From Flavobacterium psychrotolerans (GTDB taxonomy: Bacteria > Bacteroidota > Bacteroidia > Flavobacteriales > Flavobacteriaceae), in the NCBI RefSeq assembly GCF_003097635.1, contig NZ_QCZI01000001.1:359320-423319 (forward strand): 64,000 nt of DNA, in the 5' to 3' direction. The notes beneath the pieces are model-generated. The model did not search any database. It was not told where the DNA came from and worked only from the letters and a program-made list of their open reading frames with translations. Shown piece after piece: positions 9,556-16,670 of this stretch (positions are counted from its first letter, which is position 1; the number at the start of each line of letters is the position of its first letter). Position numbers and translations under genes: made by a program.

Positions 9556-9867
9556 ATGAGTACTCAAAACCAAATCAATATCGAAATTCCTCAAACGATA
9601 ATTGATGGTATAATGCAAAAATTACAAGAATGCAAAACCGATTTAGAACCCTATTTACAAGGAATTACATCTGAAGAATGCATTTCATTTTTTAATGTGG
9701 AAAATAAAACCGTAAGTAGAATCCAAAAAAAATCATCGATTGATACTAACCCGGATTTTGCCCCTTCATTTATGAATAAAATAGAATTTTATAAAGACGA
9801 AGAATTAGTATCACAACAGGATCCCTTTACTAATTTAGCTACATTTTTCAGCAAACCAAAAGAATAA
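9556..9867 (+). CDS. Small conserved-type hypothetical protein
   Basis: A 103-residue soluble acidic protein beginning MSTQNQINIEIPQTI, with no signal peptide or membrane helix. Coding potential looks real: clear start, balanced codon use and isolated position between a terminator and a convergent gene. An inverted repeat (9469-9484) lies upstream and might be an operator. I do not recognise a family; function unknown. Confidence 0.65.
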   Translation: MSTQNQINIEIPQTIIDGIMQKLQECKTDLEPYLQGITSEECISFFNVENKTVSRIQKKSSIDTNPDFAPSFMNKIEFYKDEELVSQQDPFTNLATFFSKPKE

Positions 9868-9933
9868 TAATCCCAAAAAAACGTTCCAAATAGAATCGAA
9901 AAAACTTTTGGTTTGAATTCTAATTTTCAAACG

Positions 9934-10806
9934 CTACTTAATGATTGTTTTCAATTCTTGTCGGTATTGTGAAGCACTTTTTCCGGTATAAGCCTTAAAT
10001 GATTTGTTGAAATGGCTAAAATTATTAAAACCACTTTCGTAACAAACTTCTGAAATACTTAGAGGTTTTTCCGCTAAAAGCTTAGAAGCGTGAACCAAAC
10101 GGTATTCGTTTACAAACGTCGTAAAAGTTTTATTGGTGATTTTTTTAAAATACCTACAAAAAGATGGGGATGTCATGCTTACTAGACTTGAAACTTCCTC
10201 TAAAGCAATGGGCTCTTGAAAATGGTCTTTCACATAATTAAAAATACTATTAATTCGATCATTATCCTGAACCTGCAATTCCATCGAGAATCCATCGGCA
10301 TTTAAAATGGTATATTCATTAGACTGTTCCAGCGCATTAAGGATATCTAACATGGTCAATAACCTTTCAAAAGGCAACTGTTCTTCCATGGCATCAATCA
10401 AGCCTCCAATCATTTTTTTAGTTTCACCCGTAAAGGTGATTCCGCCTTTAGCCTGACTAAAAAGATTCTGAATATTTTTCATCTCTGGCATTTCAAAGAA
10501 TTCATGCCCTAAAAAATTAGGTTTCATTTGAATTACCGTTTCATTTTTATTTCCTGTTTGATCATTCGTAAACCCACAATGCGGCAAATTACTTCCTATA
10601 AGAATAAGGTCACCGTCAGTATAATAGGAGATATGACTACCTATTTGTCGTTTTCCAGATCCCCCATTAACATAAACCAACTCTATTTCAGGATGGTAAT
10701 GCCACACATGGGATTTGATATTGGCATTTTCTACATATTTAGAAAAGAAAAAGGAACTTCCGTAAGATGGTGTTATAATTTCCAGGGATGGTGCTAGTAT
10801 CTTCAT
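9934..10806 (-). CDS. AraC-family transcriptional regulator
   Basis: A 290-residue regulator with an N-terminal cupin-like sensor domain (KSHVWHYHPEIELVYVNGGSG, about 31-51) and a C-terminal AraC DNA-binding domain with two HTH motifs (IALEEVSSLVSMTSPSFCRYFK and SISEVCYESGFNNFSHFNKSFKAYTG). The second HTH carries the classic GFNNFSHFNKSFK signature. The cupin type usually binds sugars or small organic ligands. It is divergent from a group of three small genes; the 34-bp element that recurs before those genes starts 67 bp from this start codon, making it the natural candidate regulator. That link is inference. Confidence 0.93.
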   Translation of the reverse strand: MKILAPSLEIITPSYGSSFFFSKYVENANIKSHVWHYHPEIELVYVNGGSGKRQIGSHISYYTDGDLILIGSNLPHCGFTNDQTGNKNETVIQMKPNFLGHEFFEMPEMKNIQNLFSQAKGGITFTGETKKMIGGLIDAMEEQLPFERLLTMLDILNALEQSNEYTILNADGFSMELQVQDNDRINSIFNYVKDHFQEPIALEEVSSLVSMTSPSFCRYFKKITNKTFTTFVNEYRLVHASKLLAEKPLSISEVCYESGFNNFSHFNKSFKAYTGKSASQYRQELKTIIK

Positions 10807-10872
10807 ATCAAGTGATTAAGTGATGTAAAAATAAGACTATTATATTCAAATTTGCCATTATTTAACCTATAT

Positions 10873-10906
10873 CGTTTTCGTGTAGATAAAATAACATATA
10901 TATTGG
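10873..10906 (+). promoter_or_regulatory. Putative operator, copy A
   Basis: A 34-bp element: CGTTTTCG, four variable bases, GA, one base, AAAATAACA, a five-base variable stretch containing TA, then ATTGG. It matches copy B (12347-12380) at 26 of 34 positions without gaps, and in both cases ends 35 bp before the -7 box. It lies between the AraC gene and the small gene at 10987. The constant spacing and two-block layout suit an AraC activator site. Confidence 0.6.
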
Positions 10907-10941
10907 TTAACACAGACCTCCACCAACCGATAATCGTACCC

Positions 10942-10949
10942 TAAATTTG
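10942..10949 (+). promoter_or_regulatory. -7 promoter box of small gene A
   Basis: TAAATTTG, an exact TAnnTTTG match, 37 bp upstream of the ATG at 10987. No -33 TTTG is present at the usual distance, consistent with an activator-dependent promoter. Confidence 0.6.
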
Positions 10950-10986
10950 CGACATAAATTATAACTACTAATTTAAAACAACAATT

Positions 10987-11094
10987 ATGAAAAATGTGAA
11001 TAGATTAAAAGCTACAATGAGAAAATTTGGTAAATCTATTGTAATGACATTACAAGAACAAGCAAAAAACTGTCCAAGGGAAACAAAGTACTAA
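10987..11094 (+). CDS. 35-residue small protein in the AraC-linked group
   Basis: An ATG-initiated frame of 35 codons plus stop (MKNVNRLKATMRKFGKSIV, ending CPRETKY). It is basic and amphipathic with no signal peptide. Support for translation is positional: a -7 box, the putative operator, a leader nearly identical to that of the gene at 11656 (ATTATAACTA, one variable base, then TAATTTAAA), and a perfect terminator at 11170. The 5' leader places the ATG at the same relative site as in the sister gene. It could be a small regulatory peptide, a secreted peptide lacking a classical signal, or the truncated remnant of a longer member. Confidence 0.5.
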   Translation: MKNVNRLKATMRKFGKSIVMTLQEQAKNCPRETKY

Positions 11095-11169
11095 TTATAT
11101 CTGTACAACCAAATTTAGACAGCGCTTTTTCAGACACTATTCAGAAAAGTGTGAGAATTTAAAAATAAC

Positions 11170-11207
11170 GGGTTTGACTTTTAATTAAAAGTCAAACCCT
11201 TTTTTTA
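11170..11207 (+). terminator. Strong terminator after small gene A
   Basis: A perfect 15-bp palindromic stem (GGGTTTGACTTTTAA with its complement) followed by seven T. It closes the 10987 transcript. Confidence 0.92.
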
Positions 11208-11539
11208 TATCTTAACTCTAAAATTATTTTAATCAAATTCCTGCTTCAACGTTATTTTCTGGATAATTTGACCATCTTCATTCTTTCATTTCAATAACAA
11301 ATACAAATTTCTATTGATACTACTTCATAAATGCGCTTAGAGTGGTTTCTCGTATACCACTTATATAGAACAGAAATAAACCTTATGCTTGAATATAGAT
11401 ATTTAATAAATATGAAGAAAAAAATTTCAACTATTGTATCCTTTTTATAGAAATATCAATGTGTTTTTAGGCTTTATTTTTTACGTTTATTTCGAAATTA
11501 CCTTAAATGTATCCTTAATTAACATTAAACAAAGTTAAT
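11208..11539. other. Gap between small genes A and C, with a possible decayed gene end
   Basis: No intact gene is seen. On the minus strand 11229-11312 translates, across one frameshift, as FVFVIEMKE then NEDGQIIQKITLKQEFD and stop, which reads like the C-terminus of a lost protein. An inverted repeat AGTGGT/ACCACT lies at 11341-11361. From 11497 on the sequence is colinear with the region upstream of the operator of the gene at 12449 (31 of 43 positions). Confidence 0.4.
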
Positions 11540-11573
11540 ATTGTCTTAATGGATAAAAAAATACCTAAATCAG
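11540..11573 (+). promoter_or_regulatory. Degenerate operator, copy C
   Basis: At exactly the spacing expected from copies A and B (end 35 bp before the -7 box) lies a diverged version keeping GAT, the A-rich block AAAAAAATA and CCTAAAT; it matches copy B at 19 of 34 positions. On its own it would be unremarkable in AT-rich DNA; its position and the colinear upstream sequence make common origin likely. Whether it still binds the regulator is open. Confidence 0.4.
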
Positions 11574-11608
11574 AAAATATAGACCTCAATAAGCTAATCC
11601 TATTGCTT

Positions 11609-11616
11609 TAGTTTTG
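11609..11616 (+). promoter_or_regulatory. -7 promoter box of small gene C
   Basis: TAGTTTTG, matching TAnnTTTG, 39 bp before the ATG at 11656. Confidence 0.6.
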
Positions 11617-11655
11617 TCCTATAAAATTATAACTATTAATTTAAAGACTACAATT

Positions 11656-12057
11656 ATGAAAAAGATTTTAAAATTAAGTTTAGTATTGGTAGTAGTTATG
11701 ACTACTATGCAAACCTATGCAGGGGAAGGTGATTTTTTACTTTATGTAAAAAAAGGAAGCGAAAAAGAAATTAGGTTTTCTTTGAACGGAATCAAAAAAA
11801 TAAATTTGGCTGTATATGACAAAGATAATAATTTGATCTATTCTGAAAATGCTTCGGGAAAAAATGGCATCTTAAGAACATACAGCTTAGATGAACTACC
11901 GTCAGGAACTTATTTCTTAGAGGTAGAAAACAATGTGAAAAAAGTGAGATACGAAATTATCGTAACTGATAAATTAGCTTCTTTAGCAAAAAAAGCAATC
12001 ACAGAGGTTTACAAAGAAGAGTTAAATGGTAAAAACGGTACGCTAGCAACCTTGTAA
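11656..12057 (+). CDS. Small exported beta-domain protein
   Basis: A 133-residue protein with a signal peptide (MKKILKLSLVLVVVMTTMQTYAG). The frame is open from 11614, but that would overlap the -7 box, so the ATG at 11656 is chosen. The mature part has the pattern NLAVYDKDNNLIYSEN then LDELPSGTYFLEVEN, the same beta-sandwich grammar as DUF3244 and T9SS sorting-like domains, with a positively charged tail. Similar flavobacterial proteins exist but are uncharacterised. Its signal-peptide DNA is closely related to that of the gene at 12449, and its 5' leader to that of the gene at 10987. Likely periplasmic or surface-exposed. Confidence 0.8.
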   Translation: MKKILKLSLVLVVVMTTMQTYAGEGDFLLYVKKGSEKEIRFSLNGIKKINLAVYDKDNNLIYSENASGKNGILRTYSLDELPSGTYFLEVENNVKKVRYEIIVTDKLASLAKKAITEVYKEELNGKNGTLATL

Positions 12058-12126
12058 ACAAAGCAGCATTTCCTTTTGAGATAAAAACCAACAGGGTCAA
12101 ATCTCTTAAAAAACGGATTGTTATTT

Positions 12127-12157
12127 AAAACAGCTCAACTTTGGGCTGTTTTTTTTT
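12127..12157 (+). terminator. Terminator after small gene C
   Basis: Stem AAAACAGCTCA with TGGGCTGTTTT and a T run. The left arm AAAACAGCTC is repeated in the terminator after the gene at 12449. Confidence 0.88.
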
Positions 12158-12346
12158 GAATATTTCCAAAAGAATATAGCAACCCTTTTCAGCTGTTGAT
12201 TTGATGCTGCAAAAAAAAACAGAAATACTTATGATTTGAATGAGCATAAAAAATAGTATAATAGATGTTTCCGTTTTTTTAACACCTTAGTGATATATGT
12301 AATATTACCTTATATCTATTCTTGATTATCTTTAAAGAAACTATTG

Positions 12347-12380
12347 CGTTTTCGCAATGACAAAATAACACGTAAATTGG
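12347..12380 (+). promoter_or_regulatory. Putative operator, copy B
   Basis: Same 34-bp layout as copy A: CGTTTTCG, GA at positions 13-14, AAAATAACA at 16-24 and ATTGG at the end, with an identical 35-bp gap to the -7 box. Differences fall mainly in the spacer positions 9-12 and 25-29, as expected for two conserved half-contacts separated by tolerant spacers. Confidence 0.6.
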
Positions 12381-12415
12381 AAAAACAAGGCGTATCCATT
12401 TCAATATTGACATGG

Positions 12416-12423
12416 TACTTTTG
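12416..12423 (+). promoter_or_regulatory. -7 promoter box of small gene B
   Basis: TACTTTTG, matching TAnnTTTG, 25 bp before the ATG at 12449. Confidence 0.6.
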
Positions 12424-12448
12424 CACCGTCAAATAAAAGGACATCGAT

Positions 12449-12895
12449 ATGTTAAAGATTTTAAAATTAAGTTTAGCAGTAGCTTTAGTAGTAATAAGTA
12501 CTACGCAAACACATGCGAATAATAATTTTCCACTTTCTTCAAAAGGAAAGAACAAAGTAGCCATTTCATTTTCTCCGAATGAAATCAAAAAAACGGATCC
12601 ATCAAACTATACGGAAGTTAGATATTATTACTTCCCTAATCTTCAAGCTTATTTTGACACAAAAGCAGGTTTGTATATTTACCAAGAAGATGGAGCTTGG
12701 GTTACATCAGAAAGTATTGCACCAAATTATAGAGGATATTCCATCAACAATGGAACTTATGTGATGCTAAAAGGATATACCGGTGATGAGCCATATTTAC
12801 TATTAAATGAGCATAAACTAAAATATCCTGCTAATTATTCCAGCAAGCGTCAACCTCCAAAAACTAAAGTTACAACAGATTTAGCTTCAAGGTAA
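12449..12895 (+). CDS. Small exported protein with a Tyr-rich YYYFP-type domain
   Basis: A 148-residue protein with signal peptide MLKILKLSLAVALVVISTTQTHA, closely related to that of the 11656 gene in protein and DNA. The mature domain (about 58-130) has VRYYYFPNLQAYFDTKAG, IYQEDGAWV and NYRGYSINNGTYVMLKGY, a pattern found in small uncharacterised Bacteroidetes envelope proteins (YYxP...YYD...YIY...W). The domain differs completely from that of the 11656 product although promoter and signal peptide are shared. The tail is basic. Function unknown; the context suggests an AraC-regulated envelope protein. Confidence 0.8.
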   Translation: MLKILKLSLAVALVVISTTQTHANNNFPLSSKGKNKVAISFSPNEIKKTDPSNYTEVRYYYFPNLQAYFDTKAGLYIYQEDGAWVTSESIAPNYRGYSINNGTYVMLKGYTGDEPYLLLNEHKLKYPANYSSKRQPPKTKVTTDLASR

Positions 12896-12925
12896 ATTAA
12901 ATTATTAGTGGATAACATCAATAGT

Positions 12926-12957
12926 AAAACAGCTCCATTTCGAGCTGTTTTTTTTAG
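12926..12957 (+). terminator. Terminator after small gene B
   Basis: Stem AAAACAGCTC with GAGCTGTTTT and a T run; A residues on the other side let it also serve the convergent gene ending at 12960. Confidence 0.9.
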
Positions 12958-12959
12958 CA

Positions 12960-13955
12960 TCACTTCTGTGCCTTTTGTCCAGCAAGATAGGGTTTCAAAA
13001 AATTTCCTAAATGGAACAAATGCAACTTTTGCGGGCTTGAAACAATAGGTTTTCTGGAAAAATTTTCATTACTTAAATAATAGTGCAAACCATCGCTCGT
13101 GGCAATGCCTTCTATTTGATGAAAAGGCAGCCTTAACTTGATTTTTCTTTTGTTGCCCGAAAAGAAATCGTTGGTTTTAAAATCATACAAAAGCCAAACA
13201 AAAGGATGCAACTTCATATTATAACCGCATAAAACCACTAATTTTTTATCTTCAACAAAGGTTGCTCCAGTAATCAAACCCTTAACATCGAATGTGGTTT
13301 TGTAATTTGCCACATAATTTCCCGGTGTTTTGGGCAGGGAATATACGCTGGTCATTTTTGATTCCCATTGTTTTGTAAACAGATAAATGCTGTCCTTGGT
13401 TACCACGAACGCTTCGCAGTCAAAATCGGTACTATTGGAATTTTTGGGTTCCACCTCCATTTGATTGGAATAATTGAAAGCAATCGTATCTATCTTGGGC
13501 TGGTTCAAAAGCAGGGAATTTTTTTCGATTCGCAACACGTGTAAATCCTTCCGATTGCCTTTGTAATTGTTACCAAAATCCCCCACATACAGATAAGCAC
13601 TATCCTGCGCAATCTCTTCCCAATCTTTATTGAGCACTTTATTGAGATGGAAGGTTTTCAGGATTGCTCCTGAAATCGTGTCTATTGCATATAAATTGGT
13701 ATCGGTGTCGTCATTATGAGTCCACAAAAAATGATTCCATTTTACCAAACCCGAAGTTTCATGCAATTGGTTATCCAAAACAACGGAAAATTCAGGTCGT
13801 ATGGATTTACTTTCATACACGCAACTCCCATCGTTAAAGGTTGCCAAAGGATTGTAGTTCATAGCCAAAGCATCCGTACAGCCCAAAACCTGCGCCTGAG
13901 ATTGCAATGAAAAACAACCCAAAAGAAATAATAAATAAATTACGCTTTTATTCAT
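12960..13955 (-). CDS. Exported protein with a GCTD...DGSC calcium-loop-like motif
   Basis: A 331-residue exported protein (signal peptide 1-21, ending SQAQ). Just after cleavage comes GCTDALAMNYNPLATFNDGSC, a cysteine-bounded motif of the GCTDxxAxNYNPxAxxDDGSC type common in secreted Bacteroidetes proteins. The remainder (about 55-320) resembles a beta-propeller: HETSGLVKWNHFLWTHNDD, LYVGDFGNNYKGNRKDLHVL, DFDCEAFVVTKDSIYLFTK. No C-terminal sorting domain is visible. It lies 4 bp downstream of the GyrI-like gene and is probably co-transcribed with it. Function unknown. Confidence 0.82.
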   Translation of the reverse strand: MNKSVIYLLFLLGCFSLQSQAQVLGCTDALAMNYNPLATFNDGSCVYESKSIRPEFSVVLDNQLHETSGLVKWNHFLWTHNDDTDTNLYAIDTISGAILKTFHLNKVLNKDWEEIAQDSAYLYVGDFGNNYKGNRKDLHVLRIEKNSLLLNQPKIDTIAFNYSNQMEVEPKNSNSTDFDCEAFVVTKDSIYLFTKQWESKMTSVYSLPKTPGNYVANYKTTFDVKGLITGATFVEDKKLVVLCGYNMKLHPFVWLLYDFKTNDFFSGNKRKIKLRLPFHQIEGIATSDGLHYYLSNENFSRKPIVSSPQKLHLFHLGNFLKPYLAGQKAQK

Positions 13956-13959
13956 TGGC

Positions 13960-14436
13960 TTATGGCTTTTTCCTTACCGGAATCCAAATTTCTTCTTCTG
14001 AAGTCGGGTCGTTGTTTTTGTACTTTTCACCCAATATTTCAAAATGCGGGCGGTTGTCTAATTCGTACTCGGAATTGGGCAACCATTCTGTATAAATGTA
14101 CCTAAAAAAAGGTGGTGCATCTGCCGCAGTGCCTTTGTAATTAAAAACGGCGTACAATCCTTCCGGAATTTCTAACGTTTCCATGCCTTCCGGAACGAAA
14201 TCGAAAGTTGAAACGGCAACAGCAGCCCATTTTACAAAAGGTTCATTTGGTCCAAAATCAAACCCGATTGGGTTGATTTGTACGTTGTATAATTCCGTTC
14301 CGATGGTGTTTTGAATTTCCTTTCTCCTCGGCATAAAACCATTCCACAATTCAAAAGCACGATACTTAGCGTAGGTAAAAGTTAGGTTTTTGCCTATGAG
14401 TTTGGTGGTTGGGAAGGTTTTTAGGGTTGGGAGCAT
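13960..14436 (-). CDS. GyrI-like small-molecule binding protein
   Basis: A 158-residue stand-alone GyrI/AraC effector-binding-like (SHS2) domain: LTFTYAKYRAFELWNGFMPRR at the start, IPEGLYAVFNYKGTAADAP in the middle and the ending TSEEEIWIPVRKKP, where EEIWIPV is the family's usual final strand. Such proteins bind hydrophobic ligands; some hydrolyse them. There is no DNA-binding domain. Probably the first gene of a two-gene operon with the exported protein that follows. Confidence 0.85.
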   Translation of the reverse strand: MLPTLKTFPTTKLIGKNLTFTYAKYRAFELWNGFMPRRKEIQNTIGTELYNVQINPIGFDFGPNEPFVKWAAVAVSTFDFVPEGMETLEIPEGLYAVFNYKGTAADAPPFFRYIYTEWLPNSEYELDNRPHFEILGEKYKNNDPTSEEEIWIPVRKKP

Positions 14437-14475
14437 ATGGAATGTGGATTTGTGTGTAGTCGTTTGCCTTTTTAT

Positions 14476-14495
14476 ATCGTCCCTACGGGACTTTA
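14476..14495. repeat. REP-like palindrome in an intergenic region
   Basis: Contains the perfect hairpin GTCCC-TAC-GGGAC (14479-14491) in the form ATCGTCCCTACGGGACTTT, upstream of the GyrI-like gene. This GC-rich word stands out from its AT-rich surroundings and looks like a dispersed repeat, but only one copy is seen here. Confidence 0.4.
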
Positions 14496-14543
14496 TTGAT
14501 TAACAATATTGTTTTTACTACCAAAATTAAATCCCTAACTGGA

Positions 14544-14747
14544 TTATTTTATTTCATAAACAATAAATTCTGCAGCATTAAACTCTGCCTCAAATATCCA
14601 CTGGTTTTCAATTAAAAGTTTTTTTAATGCCTCGTCCTCATTTTCTACATTTTCTACAATTCCAATTACTCTCATATCATTTACTTCATATAATTCATTT
14701 GGGACATCCGCCTCTCCCACAGGTGAAATAAATATAAATTTTTTCAT
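14544..14747 (-). CDS. Small hypothetical protein
   Basis: A 67-residue acidic protein (MKKFIFISPVGEADVPN, ending FIVYEIK) with no signal peptide or membrane helix and no recognised family. The start codon lies immediately beside the decayed restriction-enzyme fragment (14752-14940) on the same strand, so it may be the surviving small partner of a lost module. Coding is likely but not certain. Confidence 0.55.
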   Translation of the reverse strand: MKKFIFISPVGEADVPNELYEVNDMRVIGIVENVENEDEALKKLLIENQWIFEAEFNAAEFIVYEIK

Positions 14748-14751
14748 AAAT

Positions 14752-14940
14752 CAATTTTTTATAATTTCCTCTACCGTTAAATTCTATTAATCCTTTATCC
14801 CTTAAAAATTGTAATTATTGACGAATTTCATCTTTGATATGCTTATTATTCGAGTATTTAACTCCCCATTTATTTTTAAAATCATTTAAACGGTAATTCC
14901 CCACAATTGGGACAATATCAACTATAAACAGACCTAAAAA
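14752..14940 (-). pseudogene. Remnant of a DpnI-like restriction endonuclease, C-terminal winged helix
   Basis: The minus strand reads NYRLNDFKNKWGVKYSNNKHIKDEIRQ, stop, then LQFLRDKGLIEFNGRGNYKKL. The second half is a clear match to the C-terminal winged-helix of DpnI-type enzymes, which from memory ends IRQQLQILRDKEIIEFKGRGKYRKL. The in-frame TAA at 14815-14817 sits where the family has a glutamine (CAA to TAA). There is another stop just upstream and no catalytic domain, so this is a fossil. The 14941-15027 stretch holds nothing recognisable. Confidence 0.7.
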
Positions 14941-15027
14941 GCATAAAGCAGTTTAGTTTATTTCCTATTTTTGCTAAAATAACAATTAATACAGCATCGT
15001 TTAAAAACATAAAATATTCTTTTCAAC

Positions 15028-15057
15028 AAAAAAACCTTCCATTTCTGAAAGGTTTTG
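15028..15057 (-). terminator. Terminator after the rhomboid gene
   Basis: On the minus strand: AAAACCTT, loop, AAGGTTTTTTT. It follows the rhomboid stop codon by about 55 bp. Confidence 0.8.
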
Positions 15058-15110
15058 ATATTTGAATTGATTTTATTTGCTAATGCTCGGACTAGTGGAG
15101 GAAACAAAAT

Positions 15111-16670
15111 CTATTTATTCTTATTTCTTTCTTCAATCTCTTCCTGTATTCTTTCTGAAAATATTAAACCGATAACAAAACCTCCCAATACCCCCCCTAT
15201 ATGTGCAGCATTATCGACACCTCCAGCCAACCCCATGAGCAGGTTATAGCCAACAAAAACTGATGTAATAATGAAAAACGTTCTATTTAGAGCAGGTTCA
15301 AATACCTTCATTACAATTAAGGCAAGCATAAAACCGAACAACCCAAAAACAGCACCTGAAGCACCAACACTTATTCCGTTTTTATGCCAATAAATACTCG
15401 TCAGGGAAGCACATAAACCACAAATAATATATACAAACAGATAACACCATCTCCCTAATATAGGCTCTAAAAAGAAACTCACAAAATACAAACTCAAAAG
15501 ATTATTTAAGATATGCATTAAGTTGCCATGCAAAAAGATACAAGTCAATAATCGCCACCATTCACCATGTAGTACCGACGATCGGTGTACTGCACCCCAT
15601 CGGTACAAATCTTCACCCTCAAAGGAAAAAAAACCTAATCCACACATTACCATGATGAGATAGACTAAAAGATTCAAATCTATGAGTATCGGAGTCATGA
15701 AATAATCTTTTCTGGGTATTAATAGCTCAAAAGTTTCTCTCCAACCTTTTCTCTTTTTATTGATTTTCAAAAGACTTGAGGTGTTTTCCGACTTAAATTT
15801 ATAGCAAAGTAATAATAAAAGAAAAACCAACACTCCAATAGCTAAAGACTTAAAAATCCAACCCAAGGTGCCTTCATTTCTATTCTCAAATTTGCCATAA
15901 CACGTTTCCAGCAAAACATCACTTCCGTCACTTACTAACACGTTATATTGCAATGCTTTCTTATACATTTTGGCATCATTTGTAATCCCAATGTGTTCCA
16001 AATAACTGAAATCGCCAAAGTAGGTTGACCTGAAATCACTTTCGCTTTTTTGTATAAAGTCATCAAAGGCTCTTTCCTTCACATCATGACTTAGGCTATT
16101 ACGTACTTGGTAATGATACTTCTTACATAACCAGTAGTGGCAACCTTCTTTTACGGTATCTTTGGCAGTCTTTAGGATAGGTTGCACACAGTATAGAGCA
16201 AAATTTAAATCCCTATGATGTTTCCCACTGACATTTACCTTGCGGGTAAAACTCGATTCAGAGCTATAAAAATAAAACCGTTTCAGATTGTAGTATTTAG
16301 TTCTGGGATGGCTTTCCAGTTCATAAATATGCTCTAATTCCGTCAGCGTTCCGGTGGCAGTAGCAAGATATTTCTGAACTATAATAGTGGGAATAGCTAT
16401 TGCAAATCCAACAATCATATATAAAAATGTAGCACCATTATCTTTCTTAAATTGCAATAACTTTATCCTGGGTCTCAATAGCAGATAGACCACTCCAAAA
16501 GCTAAAACTAAAGGCGCAAAAAACTCAATAATCTGTTCATTTACTTCTAACCACTCTAGTTTGATGACCAATAGCCAATTCAAAAAGGAATAGGTTACAA
16601 TAAACCCAATAATTGTTGCTAAAAAAGGAAGATAAATAAATCGTACTTTGTTGGAAAAGTCTTGTAACAT
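15111..16670 (-). CDS. Rhomboid-family intramembrane serine protease with long N-terminal region
   Basis: A 519-residue membrane protein whose C-terminal 190 residues are a rhomboid domain: HGNLMHILNN (His381, His386), the nucleophile in GASGAVFG (Ser438) and the catalytic His490 in AAHIGGVLGG. Before it are about 320 residues that most bacterial rhomboids lack, with membrane helices near 11-35, 48-65, 81-98 and 271-290 and a soluble, Cys-containing region (about 105-265). This region probably lies outside the membrane and could sense or recruit substrate. The gene is monocistronic with its own terminator. Confidence 0.92.
   Translation of the reverse strand: MLQDFSNKVRFIYLPFLATIIGFIVTYSFLNWLLVIKLEWLEVNEQIIEFFAPLVLAFGVVYLLLRPRIKLLQFKKDNGATFLYMIVGFAIAIPTIIVQKYLATATGTLTELEHIYELESHPRTKYYNLKRFYFYSSESSFTRKVNVSGKHHRDLNFALYCVQPILKTAKDTVKEGCHYWLCKKYHYQVRNSLSHDVKERAFDDFIQKSESDFRSTYFGDFSYLEHIGITNDAKMYKKALQYNVLVSDGSDVLLETCYGKFENRNEGTLGWIFKSLAIGVLVFLLLLLCYKFKSENTSSLLKINKKRKGWRETFELLIPRKDYFMTPILIDLNLLVYLIMVMCGLGFFSFEGEDLYRWGAVHRSSVLHGEWWRLLTCIFLHGNLMHILNNLLSLYFVSFFLEPILGRWCYLFVYIICGLCASLTSIYWHKNGISVGASGAVFGLFGFMLALIVMKVFEPALNRTFFIITSVFVGYNLLMGLAGGVDNAAHIGGVLGGFVIGLIFSERIQEEIEERNKNK

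Noticed and set aside
12960..13955. T9SS cargo assignment for the GCTD...DGSC protein
   Set aside because: No C-terminal type A or B sorting domain is present; the C-terminus is short and basic.
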